From Clostridia bacterium (lineage in GTDB: Bacteria; Bacillota; Clostridia; Oscillospirales; CAG-272), in assembly GCA_017504405.1 (NCBI GenBank), contig JAFVRG010000005.1, positions 1 to 64,000 on the forward strand: a stretch of 64,000 bases of DNA, written 5' to 3'. The first letter of the stretch is position 1, and every line of letters begins with the position of its first letter. The position numbers and the translations under genes were made by a program. This document shows positions 32,190 to 41,843 of the stretch, piece by piece. The notes beneath the pieces are model-generated. The model saw only the letters and a list, made by a program, of their open reading frames with translations, did no database searches and had not been told where the DNA came from.

Positions 32190-33131
32190 TTACTTCATTT
32201 TTATTGCAGAAAGAGCCTTGTCGGCGATATTCTTCGCCGTCAGTCCGTAGGCCTCAAGAAGGGCGGGAACCGTTCCCGAGCGTCCGTAGGTGTCCTCAAC
32301 ACCGACACGCTTCATAGGTACAGGACAGTTCTCTGTGAGCGCCTCAGCAACAGCCGAGCCAAGACCGCCTATAATGCTATGCTCCTCCGCCGTAACAATT
32401 GCGCCCGTTTCCTTTGCGCATTTGATTACAAGCTCCGTGTCGAGCGGCTTAACTGTATGTATGTTAACCACACGTGCGGACACGCCCTGCTCAGCAAGAA
32501 TATTGCGAGCCTCAAGTGCGAGGTGAACGGTAAATCCCGATGCAATCAACGTAACGTCTGTGCCGTCTGCAAGAACTATGCCCTTACCGATTTCGAGCTG
32601 ATAGCCCTCAATATCGGTAACACAGGGGACTGCGTATCTTCCAAAGCGCATATAAACAGGGCCGTCGTGCTTGATTGCCGCCTCAACTGCCATATACGCC
32701 TCGTTTGCATCGGCGGGGTTGAGTATTACCATACCCGGGATTGTACGCATAAGCGCAATATCCTCGTTGCACTGGTGGGTAGCTCCGTCCTCTCCGACGG
32801 TTATACCTGCGTGAGTTGCTCCGATTTTAACGTTGAGGTGGGGGTAACCTACCGAATTTCTTACCTGCTCAAACGCTCTGCCTGCCGCAAACATTGCAAA
32901 GCTGGAAACAAAGGGGATTTTGCCCGTAGCGGCAATTCCTGCTGCAACGCTCATCATATTTCCCTCTGCAATTCCGCAGTCGAAAAATCTGTCGGGGAAC
33001 TTCTTTTTGAACACACCTGTCTTGGTTGCCGCCGCAAGGTCGGCATCAAGAACAACAAAATCGTATTTTTCTCCGAGAGCGGCAAGAGCCTGTCCGTAGC
33101 CCTCTCTGGTAGCCATTTTTTCCTTAATCAT
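32190..33131 (-). CDS. Transketolase, C-terminal subunit
   Basis: 313 residues, covering the pyrimidine-binding and C-terminal domains of transketolase (DADLAAATKTGVFKK, DCGIAEGNMMSVAAG with the activating Glu, IGATHAGITVGEDGATHQ, MRFGR, VEDTYGRSG). Works with the N-terminal subunit, 12 bases upstream, to move two-carbon units in the pentose phosphate pathway using thiamine diphosphate. AAGGAGG precedes the start. Split transketolases are common in clostridia and archaea. Confidence 0.93.
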   Translation of the reverse strand: MIKEKMATREGYGQALAALGEKYDFVVLDADLAAATKTGVFKKKFPDRFFDCGIAEGNMMSVAAGIAATGKIPFVSSFAMFAAGRAFEQVRNSVGYPHLNVKIGATHAGITVGEDGATHQCNEDIALMRTIPGMVILNPADANEAYMAVEAAIKHDGPVYMRFGRYAVPCVTDIEGYQLEIGKGIVLADGTDVTLIASGFTVHLALEARNILAEQGVSARVVNIHTVKPLDTELVIKCAKETGAIVTAEEHSIIGGLGSAVAEALTENCPVPMKRVGVEDTYGRSGTVPALLEAYGLTAKNIADKALSAIKMK

Positions 33132-33143
33132 AACGCCGCCTCC

Positions 33144-33971
33144 TTATTTGTTTGCCGTGAGCTCGGCAATCGCTATCTTATACTGCTCTTCCTTGGGAGC
33201 CGCACCGTGCCACTCAACCTTATTTTCCATATAGGAAACACCCTTGCCCTTAACCGATTTTGCGATTATGGCAGTAGGCTTACCCTTACACTCACGGGCT
33301 GCCTTCAATGCACCCTCTATCTCATCAAAATTGTGGGCGTCTATCGTTATTACGTTAAATCCAAACGCCTCAAACTTCTTGTCGTGAGGTGTAGGATTCA
33401 TAACGTCGTATATCGTTCCGTCAATTTGAAGTCCGTTTAAGTCAAGAATTACGACGAGGTTATCAAGCTTGTAGTGAGATGCGAACATTGCCGCCTCCCA
33501 TACCTGTCCCTCCTCGCTCTCTCCGTCACCGATAATCGTATAAACACGGAAGTCCTCGCCCGAAATTTTAGCCGAAAGTGCCATTCCACACGCGCTGGAA
33601 ATACCGAGTCCGAGCGAGCCTGACGACATATCAACACCGGGGGTATGCTTCATATCGGGGTGACCCTGAAGGTAACTGTCTATTTTACGCAGAGTTTTGA
33701 GGTCCTCTTTGGGAATGAAGCCCCTCTCGGCGAGAGTTGCGTACAGCGCAGGTGCCGTATGACCCTTCGAGAGAACGAATCTGTCTCTTTTCTCCCATTT
33801 GGGGTTTTGGGGGTCCACCCTCATTTCCTCAAAATACAAGTACGTCATAATATCGGCAATAGAAAGAGAGCCTCCCGGATGACCGCAACCTGCGGAATAT
33901 ACGCTCTCGATAATGCCGATACGGATATCGTTTGCAATTTTTTCAAGCATCTGTCGCTTAGACTGTTCCAT
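33144..33971 (-). CDS. Transketolase, N-terminal subunit
   Basis: 275 residues with the thiamine diphosphate domain: SAGCGHPGGSLSIAD (about 27-41), RFVLSKGHTAPALYATLAE, the metal/ThDP loop IIGDGESEEGQVWEAAMFA and ILDLNGLQIDG. Forms the holoenzyme with the following gene. GGAGG lies before the ATG, and a promoter sits 44-72 bases upstream. Possible confusion with DXP synthase or a sulfolactate-type split enzyme is unlikely from these motifs. Confidence 0.93.
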   Translation of the reverse strand: MEQSKRQMLEKIANDIRIGIIESVYSAGCGHPGGSLSIADIMTYLYFEEMRVDPQNPKWEKRDRFVLSKGHTAPALYATLAERGFIPKEDLKTLRKIDSYLQGHPDMKHTPGVDMSSGSLGLGISSACGMALSAKISGEDFRVYTIIGDGESEEGQVWEAAMFASHYKLDNLVVILDLNGLQIDGTIYDVMNPTPHDKKFEAFGFNVITIDAHNFDEIEGALKAARECKGKPTAIIAKSVKGKGVSYMENKVEWHGAAPKEEQYKIAIAELTANK

Positions 33972-34014
33972 AATTCCTCCGTTTTTGCAAAAAAGTCGTA
34001 TTTATTACAATAAA

Positions 34015-34043
34015 ATTTTACTATAAAATTATATAAAAGTCAA
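34015..34043 (-). promoter_or_regulatory. Promoter of the transketolase operon
   Basis: Minus strand TTGACT, 17 bases, TAAAAT. Confidence 0.7.
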
Positions 34044-34049
34044 GGAAAA

Positions 34050-36077
34050 TCAAACAACTTTGTTCAATTTGCGTGCTTTTTTGCGCATTATGGGAATAAC
34101 GGCAAGCGGCAAGGGCGGAAGAATACATAAAAACACTATGCAAAAAGCCCGAGAGGCAGAGGTGCTCACCGTAACCGCTTCAAGGGACAGAGACACTGCG
34201 TATGTGTTTGGCGGCATCGAAATACCTGATGTGTAGCATAGAGTGGATAAAAGCAATCTGAAATTTTCTCCCGTCATATCAAAATCCCCCGAAAAAAGAT
34301 ACGGAGAGGAGAAACGGACAAAGCACCCCCCATCCTTTTCGGCTATTGCCGCAACTGTATGTACACCGTACCCTTCGGTGCGAAAGCCCGCATCGCTATT
34401 ATCCTCGAAATAGAGGTATCCGCAATCCCCTGTGGTTAAAATGGGGGTGAATGAAGCGCTTGATTGGTTAGATGATAGGCTCTGCCCTGTTGGCATCACG
34501 ACGTCGCCCGACGTGATATTGGTTGCTATTTTGTGACTTGATGCTATCGGTAACAAATATGAGGGATATATCAGAGAATCGCAGTCGTCAAGGACACAGC
34601 CCTCGCTCGCCGATATGCCAAGGCCTTCGGACAGACGGCTTATGTTGGGATACGGGTCCTCCCCGTTGTATGCCTCGCTTATCAGGATTATATCACCGCC
34701 ATTCTGCCAGAAATTCACAAGATTTGACAAAAGTGTGTCACTTATATCCTCTTTGGCGTTAATAATAACGGTTGAGGTGTCGGCTGGAATAAAATCTTCC
34801 TTTAACCTTGTTACCGAAAAACCGAGCTCGGATAGCCAAAGCGTGTATTCACCGTCAAGCTCCTCGCCGTACACAAGCACGCTGACCCCCTCGTTTTTCA
34901 GTGAAAATATTGCAGAAAGGACAAGGCTCTCGCCGTTGTATATTTTCTCTGTATCACCGCTTACTATGTCCTCAAACTTTACCGCTGTATGGCGTTCTCC
35001 GTTTGATATTATCAATGAATGTGGGGACAATTCAATATCTGTATACTGCTCTGCAAACATAGGTCTTTCCAAGATGTTTATTCTCTCAACCGAGATTTTT
35101 TGCGAGCAGCCCGACAGCTCTCTCAGCAAGCCATCAATTATAGCATTTTCCTCCCCCTCATAAAGCTCGTATACCTTTATCTCCATATCAAGGTCAGACA
35201 GGTACTCTCTGCCCTCATCGCTGAATGTAAACAACTGTTTACCGCTCGCATCCAGAGCGATATGCTCGCCGTAGCTGTCGATGAAAACATTTCCAAAAAT
35301 GAATACAGACAGAGCTACAAGTGCTGTGACACAGGCTCGGGCCTCCCTGCCGTTTTTTATTCCGCAGAAAACGCAATATACCATATATGAAGCAAGCGAA
35401 ACCGTCAAGAAGAATATAACCGAGCCGCCGTCAAAAATTGAATTCAGCATAGGCGTCAGGGAAGGATAAAGACGTCCGATTGGCATATCGAAGAAAAGCG
35501 AAAAGCACAAAACAGCCTGTGAGCCGACGGCGAGTGCTACTCCTGCACGGCGTGCCCCTTTTACAAAAGCGGTTATACAAACCGAAAGTGTCAAAAAGGA
35601 AACTATAACGTATCGCAGAATAGCATCTGCGCCTATCATCTGTGCAACGCTCTCCTGAAGATATATAAAGATGATTAACGCATATCCGACGGCAAGTCCT
35701 GCTCCGTCGCCGACCAAAAGACTCGCAAGCAGGAGAACGGACACCAGAGCGAGCGTGTGCAAAAGAGTACCGAGAATTGCCGTATAAGCCGCAGCAAGGC
35801 TCACATCACACAAGTCGGACATAATCAGCGGACAGACAAGGGATAAAAGGGTAGCGGGAAAAAACACGAGCATTGCTCTTAAAAGCTTACGAAGATATCC
35901 GCCCCCCGTGCCTGCGCCGAAAACCGAAAGAGGGGAAATAAGCAGAAAAACATACGACACCCCCGTCATTGCGTATTCAAATCCGCTGTATCCGCCCACG
36001 ATACAGACCGAGCAAAAGAAATAACCGACGGCGAAGAGCGCCACCGAGGAAAGTATTGGTCTTACAGCCTCTTTCAC
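34050..36077 (-). CDS. GldF/GldG-like ABC-2 permease fused to ABC auxiliary domain
   Basis: 675 residues, GTG start with GGGGG seven bases upstream. Residues 1-245 hold about seven membrane helices like a short ABC-2 permease; one more helix (ALVALSVFIFGNVFID) leads to an extracytoplasmic region of about 350 residues with the ABC_transp_aux pattern (LFTFSDEGREYLSDL, VINILERPMF-type strand, SLIISNGERHTAVKFEDI, GGDIILISEAY); a last helix near 645-665 ends in a basic tail. GldF and GldG are normally partners of an ATPase. No ATPase gene is adjacent, so it must borrow one or act otherwise. Confidence 0.7.
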   Translation of the reverse strand: MKEAVRPILSSVALFAVGYFFCSVCIVGGYSGFEYAMTGVSYVFLLISPLSVFGAGTGGGYLRKLLRAMLVFFPATLLSLVCPLIMSDLCDVSLAAAYTAILGTLLHTLALVSVLLLASLLVGDGAGLAVGYALIIFIYLQESVAQMIGADAILRYVIVSFLTLSVCITAFVKGARRAGVALAVGSQAVLCFSLFFDMPIGRLYPSLTPMLNSIFDGGSVIFFLTVSLASYMVYCVFCGIKNGREARACVTALVALSVFIFGNVFIDSYGEHIALDASGKQLFTFSDEGREYLSDLDMEIKVYELYEGEENAIIDGLLRELSGCSQKISVERINILERPMFAEQYTDIELSPHSLIISNGERHTAVKFEDIVSGDTEKIYNGESLVLSAIFSLKNEGVSVLVYGEELDGEYTLWLSELGFSVTRLKEDFIPADTSTVIINAKEDISDTLLSNLVNFWQNGGDIILISEAYNGEDPYPNISRLSEGLGISASEGCVLDDCDSLIYPSYLLPIASSHKIATNITSGDVVMPTGQSLSSNQSSASFTPILTTGDCGYLYFEDNSDAGFRTEGYGVHTVAAIAEKDGGCFVRFSSPYLFSGDFDMTGENFRLLLSTLCYTSGISMPPNTYAVSLSLEAVTVSTSASRAFCIVFLCILPPLPLAVIPIMRKKARKLNKVV

Positions 36078-36187
36078 AGTATACCCCCTGTCCTTTTTCT
36101 ATCATAATATGGCATGAACAGGACAAAAATGCGTGATATTTTAATGCGACCGAGAATAAAATTCTATATAAATCTCGGAGGGGTAAT

Positions 36188-37693
36188 ATGTCAAGGCTCA
36201 AAAAATTCATTATAAACGGAATTGTACTCACGGTAACCGCACTCATTATGCGAACCGTGGCTCTTTCCTTCAACGCCTATATAACAAACAAGGTTGGTGC
36301 TGAATGTGTCGGTCTCTATTCGCTCATAATGAGCGTTTACGGATTTTCGGTCACACTCGCAACCTCGGGTATAAATTTGGCATCGACGAGAATGGTATCG
36401 AAATATCTCGGCTGCAGTAATCCGACAAGGGCCCGTGAGTCGATGATGAAATGCATATCCTACGCAGTTTTCTTCGGCTCTCTGTCCTCCATTCTTCTTT
36501 TTACCCTCGCAGAGCCTATCGGCTGTGTTCTCCTCGGTGACAGGCGCACCGTGTTCGCTCTCAAAATTATGTCGGTGAGTATGCTCCCTATAGCCGTATC
36601 CTCCTGTGTTAACGGTTATTTCACCGCTATACGCCACGCATCGAAAAACGCCGTCTGCCAGATTTTTGAGCAGACGGTGAGAATAATACTCATGACTTAT
36701 CTTCTTTTGCTTCTTATGCCGTCGGGAATTGAGTGGGCGTGCGTTGCGCTTGTGGCAGGCGGCGCTATTGCGGAGTTCGCCTCCTGCGCAATGGCGGGGG
36801 TTATGTACCTTTTGGACAGAAAGCTCATTGGCAGAGGAAGGACACCGAAAATGAGGGCAACCACCAAGGAGATGCTACATATAAGCCTGCCTGTCGCCAT
36901 ATCCTCATACGTGCGCTCGTTTTTGCTTACGGTTGAGCATATGCTGATACCGAAAAGGCTCATGCGACATAACGGAAAAACTCAGTCCGAGGCAATGGCA
37001 TCCTACGGCGCTCTGCACGGTATGGCACTGCCGATAATTTTGTACCCTATATCCTTTATCGGCTCTTTTTCCTCGCTGCTCGTCCCCGAAATAAGCGAGA
37101 GCATGGCTTCGGCAGACAGCGCAAGGGTGAGGCGCATAACCGAAAAGGCAATTCGTGCAACGCTCATTTTTTCCATAGGGTGTGCGGGGATAATGTCGGT
37201 TTTTTCCACCGCACTCGGAAACAGTATATATTCGTCAAGCGAGGCGGGCAGATATATTGCTCTGATAGCACCTGCTATACCTATAATGTACCTTGACGGA
37301 GTTGTTGACAGTGTTCTGAAGGGCATAGGCGAGCAGGTGTATTCTATGGGGGTAAACATCAGCGATTCTGCGCTGAGCATTGCTCTTGTATGGATTATTC
37401 TGCCTGTATACGGCGCATCGGGCTACGCCCTCGTCATAATTATTGCTGAGATATATAATTTATCAATGAGCATCACCCGTCTGCACACACGTGTGAAGTT
37501 CAAGGTCAGTCTTATGAGGTCGGTTTTTCTTCCCCTCTTGCTTTCGGTAGGAGTGTGCAGGCTATGCTCCAACCTGCTTTTCGTAAACAACAGAGAAACG
37601 CCTGTGTCAATCGCTCTGCACATATTCATTTGCGCCGCAATTTATCTTGTTTTGGCATATCCCTTAACCTCGTTAAAAAAGCAAGAATTGTAA
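36188..37693 (+). CDS. spoVB: SpoVB-like polysaccharide flippase (MVF/MATE superfamily)
   Basis: 501 residues, about 14 membrane helices. FIINGIVLTVTALIMRTVAL, YNAYITNKVGAECVGLYSLI-like opening, and PLPIILYPISFIGSF-like middle match the stage V sporulation protein B group, which flips lipid-linked cell-wall or cortex precursors. CGGAGGGG precedes the ATG. Stand-alone gene. No clear SigA promoter is seen upstream; GATATT and AATAAAAT at 36128-36156 are only a faint match to a SigE site. Confidence 0.8.
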   Translation: MSRLKKFIINGIVLTVTALIMRTVALSFNAYITNKVGAECVGLYSLIMSVYGFSVTLATSGINLASTRMVSKYLGCSNPTRARESMMKCISYAVFFGSLSSILLFTLAEPIGCVLLGDRRTVFALKIMSVSMLPIAVSSCVNGYFTAIRHASKNAVCQIFEQTVRIILMTYLLLLLMPSGIEWACVALVAGGAIAEFASCAMAGVMYLLDRKLIGRGRTPKMRATTKEMLHISLPVAISSYVRSFLLTVEHMLIPKRLMRHNGKTQSEAMASYGALHGMALPIILYPISFIGSFSSLLVPEISESMASADSARVRRITEKAIRATLIFSIGCAGIMSVFSTALGNSIYSSSEAGRYIALIAPAIPIMYLDGVVDSVLKGIGEQVYSMGVNISDSALSIALVWIILPVYGASGYALVIIIAEIYNLSMSITRLHTRVKFKVSLMRSVFLPLLLSVGVCRLCSNLLFVNNRETPVSIALHIFICAAIYLVLAYPLTSLKKQEL

Positions 37694-37720
37694 AGTTATT
37701 TTTAAATATTGAATTGACAT

Positions 37721-37749
37721 TTGACTTTTTATATTATCTATAGTATAAT
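37721..37749 (+). promoter_or_regulatory. Promoter of the rnf operon
   Basis: TTGACT, 17 bases, TATAAT; an overlapping TTGACA lies seven bases upstream. Confidence 0.75.
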
Positions 37750-37812
37750 TAAAAAAGCATCTGCTTCAAACGGCAAGCTATATAAGCCGTAAAAAGAAAC
37801 GGAGGATAAAAA

Positions 37813-39132
37813 TTGGCTGCAACCTTTAAAGGCGGAATTCACGTAAAGGAACATAAAAACACCGCCCATACTCACATAACCGCAATAACTCCCCCGAAAA
37901 CGGTAAAAATACCGCTCTCACAGCATATAGGCGCACCGTGTACACCGTGTGTCAAGGTTGGCGAGAGAGTTCTCAGGGGACAGAAAATCGGCGACGTTTC
38001 CTCGGGACTCGGCTGCCCTGTTCACAGCAGTATATCGGGAACTGTAAAGGAAATAACCTATCATATAGCTCCAAGCGGTGCAAGGATTGAGGATGTCGTT
38101 ATAGAAAATGACTTTCAAAATGAGCTCCATCCCTCGCTCGCTCCATCTAAGCGTGAGCTTTCGTCTACGACGGCTGACGAAATAATTGATATTGTAAGGG
38201 AAGCCGGAATTTCGGGAATGGGCGGAGCTACGTTCCCAACCTACGCAAAGATAAAAAGCGCTATCGGAAAGGTAGACACGCTGATAATAAACGGCGCTGA
38301 ATGCGAGCCGTTTATAACCGCAAATAACCGACTGATAAACGAGCGTCCCGAGCAGGTGCTCGAGGGCACACGCATCCTTCTGCACGTATTCGGTCTTGAC
38401 GAGGCGCTTATCGCAATTGAGGATAACAAGCCTCATTCCATTCAGATTATGACTGAAATGTCAAAGGACGAGGCATCAATCACCGTGCGCCCCGTTAAGA
38501 CAAAATATCCTCAGGGGGATGAAAGGCAGCTGATATATGCGCTGACAGGGCGACAGCTACCTACGGGCAAGCTACCCGCAGACGTAGGCTGTGTCGTGTT
38601 TAACGTAGAAACCGTCGCATCTATTTACCGGGCATTCTACCTTGGACTGCCTCTTATCGAGAGAATAGTCACGGTTGACGGAGATTGTATAAAAGAGCCG
38701 AAAAACCTTCTCGTTCCAATAGGCACAAGCCTTAAAGCGCTGATAGAGGAATGCGGCGGACTGACAAAGACACCTAAGTACCTCATAAACGGCGGACCAA
38801 TGATGGGACACGCTATGTGGGATTTTGAAAACGGAGTTACCAAGGGTACGTCGGCAATCCTCGCTCTGTCGGAGCAGTTCACACCGACCTATGACCAGCC
38901 GCACGAATGTATCAGGTGCGGCAGATGCGTATCGGCTTGTCCTATGCACCTCACCCCTAACTACCTCGCCGCTTATGCGAGGCGTGGATTATACGATACG
39001 ACGGACGAGCTGAACGTCCGCAGCTGTGTGGAATGCGGCGCCTGCTCGTATATGTGCCCTGCATACATACCGATAGTACAGTACATAAGGGTTGCGAAGG
39101 CGGCTCTGAATGCGAAGGGAGTGAAACGTTGA
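37813..39132 (+). CDS. rnfC: Rnf complex subunit C
   Basis: 439 residues. Peripheral NADH/flavin and iron-sulfur subunit of the ferredoxin:NAD+ oxidoreductase, which couples electron flow to ion pumping. Starts with TTG seven bases after CGGAGG; no ATG fits. Seen: FKGGIHVKEHKN, PVHSSISGTVKEI, GISGMGGATFPTYAKI and NGAECEPFITANNRL (NADH/FMN-binding Complex1_51K region), then two 4Fe-4S motifs CIRCGRCVSACPM and CVECGACSYMCP. First of six rnf genes. Confidence 0.95.
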   Translation: MAATFKGGIHVKEHKNTAHTHITAITPPKTVKIPLSQHIGAPCTPCVKVGERVLRGQKIGDVSSGLGCPVHSSISGTVKEITYHIAPSGARIEDVVIENDFQNELHPSLAPSKRELSSTTADEIIDIVREAGISGMGGATFPTYAKIKSAIGKVDTLIINGAECEPFITANNRLINERPEQVLEGTRILLHVFGLDEALIAIEDNKPHSIQIMTEMSKDEASITVRPVKTKYPQGDERQLIYALTGRQLPTGKLPADVGCVVFNVETVASIYRAFYLGLPLIERIVTVDGDCIKEPKNLLVPIGTSLKALIEECGGLTKTPKYLINGGPMMGHAMWDFENGVTKGTSAILALSEQFTPTYDQPHECIRCGRCVSACPMHLTPNYLAAYARRGLYDTTDELNVRSCVECGACSYMCPAYIPIVQYIRVAKAALNAKGVKR

Positions 39133-40133
39133 TGGAAGAAAACAAAAGTGTCTGCCCCGTTGAATTTCCCGAGGCTCTGACGGTTGCCCCCTCACCCCAC
39201 GTAAGGCACGGAGAAAACACAAGGGGTATAATGCTCGACGTTATCATAGCGCTTATGCCCGCCCTCATATACGGAATATTCGTATTCGGTTACCGAGCGC
39301 TCATACTGACGCTGGTTTCGGTAGCGTCCTGCGTATTTTTTGAATGGGGCTTTCAACGGATAACCAAGCGCCCCGTTACCGTAACCGACCTGAGCGCCGC
39401 CGTAACAGGCGTTTTGCTCGCTCTTAATATGCCGTCCACTCTGCCGATAGGTTTAATCGTTGTCGGAGCATTTTTCGCCATTATCGTTGTAAAGCAGATA
39501 TTCGGCGGAATAGGAAAAAACATAGTCAATCCCGCTCTGGCGGCAAGAGTATTTATGTTTTTGTCCTGGCCCTCCGAGATGGCGGGATATCCTGCGCTCG
39601 ACGGCGTGGCGTCTGCAACGCCCCTTGCGTCCTTGAAATCGGGTGATTTATCCGCAATTGACTTCGGGGACGCCGTGAGAATGTTTTTGGGTGTTGAGAA
39701 GAGCGGAGTTATCGGAGAAATATCCGTAATGCTGCTTCTTGCGGGCGGTATATACCTCTTGGTAAGAAGGGTTATAACCTGGCATATACCTGTATCCTAC
39801 CTTGCAACCGTTGCAGTTATTACTTTAATTTTCCCGAGAAACGGAGCTGACAATTTCTTATTCATGCTCGCAGAGCTGTGTGCAGGAGGACTCGTACTCG
39901 CCGCATTTTTCATGGCGACGGATTACGCTACCTCCCCCGTAACCAAGCTCGGACGGATAATATTCGGTATAATATGCGGTCTTGTAACCGTATTTATCCG
40001 TTATTTCGGAGCGTATAACGAGGGTGCGTCATTTGCAATACTGATTGCTAACCTGCTCGTTTACTACATTGATAAATTCACTCGCCCGAGAGTCTTCGGC
40101 GCAAAGAGAAAGCGCAAGGAGGCAGAGCGATGA
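39132..40133 (+). CDS. rnfD: Rnf complex subunit D
   Basis: 333 residues, about nine membrane helices. Carries covalently bound FMN in relatives at a Thr in the S-A/G-T motif; here VASATPLAS. The ATG overlaps the rnfC stop (TGATG). SPHVRHGENTRGIMLDVIIA at the start and FGGIGKNIVNPALAARVFM are typical. Confidence 0.95.
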   Translation: MEENKSVCPVEFPEALTVAPSPHVRHGENTRGIMLDVIIALMPALIYGIFVFGYRALILTLVSVASCVFFEWGFQRITKRPVTVTDLSAAVTGVLLALNMPSTLPIGLIVVGAFFAIIVVKQIFGGIGKNIVNPALAARVFMFLSWPSEMAGYPALDGVASATPLASLKSGDLSAIDFGDAVRMFLGVEKSGVIGEISVMLLLAGGIYLLVRRVITWHIPVSYLATVAVITLIFPRNGADNFLFMLAELCAGGLVLAAFFMATDYATSPVTKLGRIIFGIICGLVTVFIRYFGAYNEGASFAILIANLLVYYIDKFTRPRVFGAKRKRKEAER

Positions 40134-40633
40134 AAAACATACTATACGTTGCTAAAATAGCACTCCCCCTGTTGGTTATATGCACCTTGTGTGCAGCTCT
40201 GCTCGCAGGCGCAAATGCGCTGACGGAGCCTGTTATTACCGAAAACTCTGCCAAGGAGAAGCACGAGGCTATAATAAATCTCTTCGGTGACACGGGACTA
40301 ACCTACAAAACGCTCGACTGCTCCGCTGAGGGAATCAACGGACTCTACGAGGTCACGCTGTCGGGCGGTGACACTGCATACTGTGCCGACGTCGTATCGA
40401 GCAGTAAATACGGCGGCGCAGTGAACGCTATGGTTTCGGTTGACAAGGACGGTGTGGCTCTTGACGTTCAAATAATCAGCCACTCCGAGACCTTTATGTC
40501 AAAGTATACCGATGAAACCGGTAAATACACTAAAATTGACTGCATTTCGGGAGCAACCTACTCATTTGATGCCATAAGGCTCGCAATGTCGCTCGCCGAA
40601 AATGCGGTACTGTCGCTTGGAGGTGCATCATGA
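40130..40633 (+). CDS. rnfG: Rnf complex subunit G
   Basis: 167 residues: one N-terminal membrane helix (VAKIALPLLVICTLCAALLAG) and an extracytoplasmic FMN-binding domain with the flavin-attachment motif CISGATYSFDA near the end. Slightly shorter than most RnfG. ATGA overlap with rnfD. Confidence 0.93.
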   Translation: MKNILYVAKIALPLLVICTLCAALLAGANALTEPVITENSAKEKHEAIINLFGDTGLTYKTLDCSAEGINGLYEVTLSGGDTAYCADVVSSSKYGGAVNAMVSVDKDGVALDVQIISHSETFMSKYTDETGKYTKIDCISGATYSFDAIRLAMSLAENAVLSLGGAS

Positions 40634-41256
40634 AAAAAGGATTTTTTGCAAATCACCTCAAGGACGGAATCCTCTACAAAAACCCGATTCTCGTACAGTT
40701 TATAGGAATGTGCCCGACGCTGGCGACCACCACGAGCGCAACGAATGCGCTTGCTATGGGAATTGCCGTTACTGTTGTTCTGGCATTTTCAAACCTTTTC
40801 ATATCGCTGCTCCGCAAATTCATACCGTCAGAGGTCAGAATTGCCGGCTACATAGTGATAATATCCGCATTCGTGACGGTTGTGGAAATGGTTATGCACG
40901 CCTATTTCGTTTCGCTGTACAGCGCACTCGGCGTTTTCATACCTCTGATAGTCGTTAACTGTCTTATACTCGCAAGGGCGGAGGCGTTTGCCTCTAAAAA
41001 TCCGCCTATCCCCTCCCTTTGGGACGGAATCTGCATGGGACTCGGATTTACCGTTGCGCTCACTCTTTTGGGCGCAATAAGAGAGATACTCGGTGCAGGC
41101 TCTATTTTCGGATTTACATTCCTGCCTGAGATTATGCATGTGTCGATGCTGGTGTTACCTGCGGGTGCATTTATTGCTCTCGGCTTTCTCGTTGCGGGAA
41201 TGAATAAGCTCATGAGCAAATTCGCAGAGAAAAAGGAGGACGGCGCTGATGTTTGA
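40630..41256 (+). CDS. rnfE: Rnf complex subunit E
   Basis: 208 residues, six membrane helices. GILYKNPILVQFIGMCPTLA and VNCLILARAEAFASKN are RnfE signatures; conserved Cys in helices are present (MCP, NC). ATGA overlap with rnfG. Confidence 0.94.
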   Translation: MKKGFFANHLKDGILYKNPILVQFIGMCPTLATTTSATNALAMGIAVTVVLAFSNLFISLLRKFIPSEVRIAGYIVIISAFVTVVEMVMHAYFVSLYSALGVFIPLIVVNCLILARAEAFASKNPPIPSLWDGICMGLGFTVALTLLGAIREILGAGSIFGFTFLPEIMHVSMLVLPAGAFIALGFLVAGMNKLMSKFAEKKEDGADV

Positions 41257-41830
41257 TATATTTATGCTGATGCTTTCGGCAATACTTATCGAGAACTTCA
41301 TATTCTCAAAATTCATGGGCTGCTGTCCCTTCCTCGGAGTATCAGAAAAGCCCGATACCGCTCTCGGTATGGGTTGTGCCGTTACCTTTGTAATGACGCT
41401 AGCGAGCGCAGTCACGTGGGGTGTTTACAGATACATACTTGTGCCCTTCGGGCTCGAATATCTCAAAACAATTGCTTTTATTCTCGTAATTGCGGCTCTG
41501 GTTCAATTCATTGAAATGTTCCTTAAAAGGTTTGTTCCTGCACTATATAGCGCACTCGGAATTTTTCTGCCGCTTATAACCACTAACTGCGCCGTGCTGG
41601 GCGCCGCTCTGCTCAATATACAGAACGAATACAGCTTTATTGAGAGTGTTGTTTACGGCTTCTCAGCAGCGCTCGGCTTCACTCTTGCAATAGTTATTTT
41701 CGCAGGAATCCGTCAGAGACTCGTACTGGCAAATCCGCCGAAGAGCTTTTCCGGATTTCCCTTAATTCTCATCGCCGCAGGTCTTGCCGCTATGGCGTTC
41801 GCAGGCTTTGCGGGGCTGAGCATATCGTGA
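41249..41830 (+). CDS. rnfA: Rnf complex subunit A
   Basis: 193 residues, six membrane helices, homologous to RnfE in opposite topology. ENFIFSKFMGCCPFLGVSEK and LPLITTNCAVLGAALLN carry the conserved cysteines. Overlaps rnfE by eight bases. Confidence 0.95.
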   Translation: MFDIFMLMLSAILIENFIFSKFMGCCPFLGVSEKPDTALGMGCAVTFVMTLASAVTWGVYRYILVPFGLEYLKTIAFILVIAALVQFIEMFLKRFVPALYSALGIFLPLITTNCAVLGAALLNIQNEYSFIESVVYGFSAALGFTLAIVIFAGIRQRLVLANPPKSFSGFPLILIAAGLAAMAFAGFAGLSIS

Positions 41831-41843
41831 GGGGGTGTGATTT

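Noticed and set aside
32034..33440. 468-codon plus-strand frame
   Set aside because: Antisense to both transketolase subunits, Cys-rich nonsense composition, no known motif.
36128..36156. SigE promoter for the spoVB-like gene
   Set aside because: GATATT with AATAAAAT fits the consensus too poorly to annotate.
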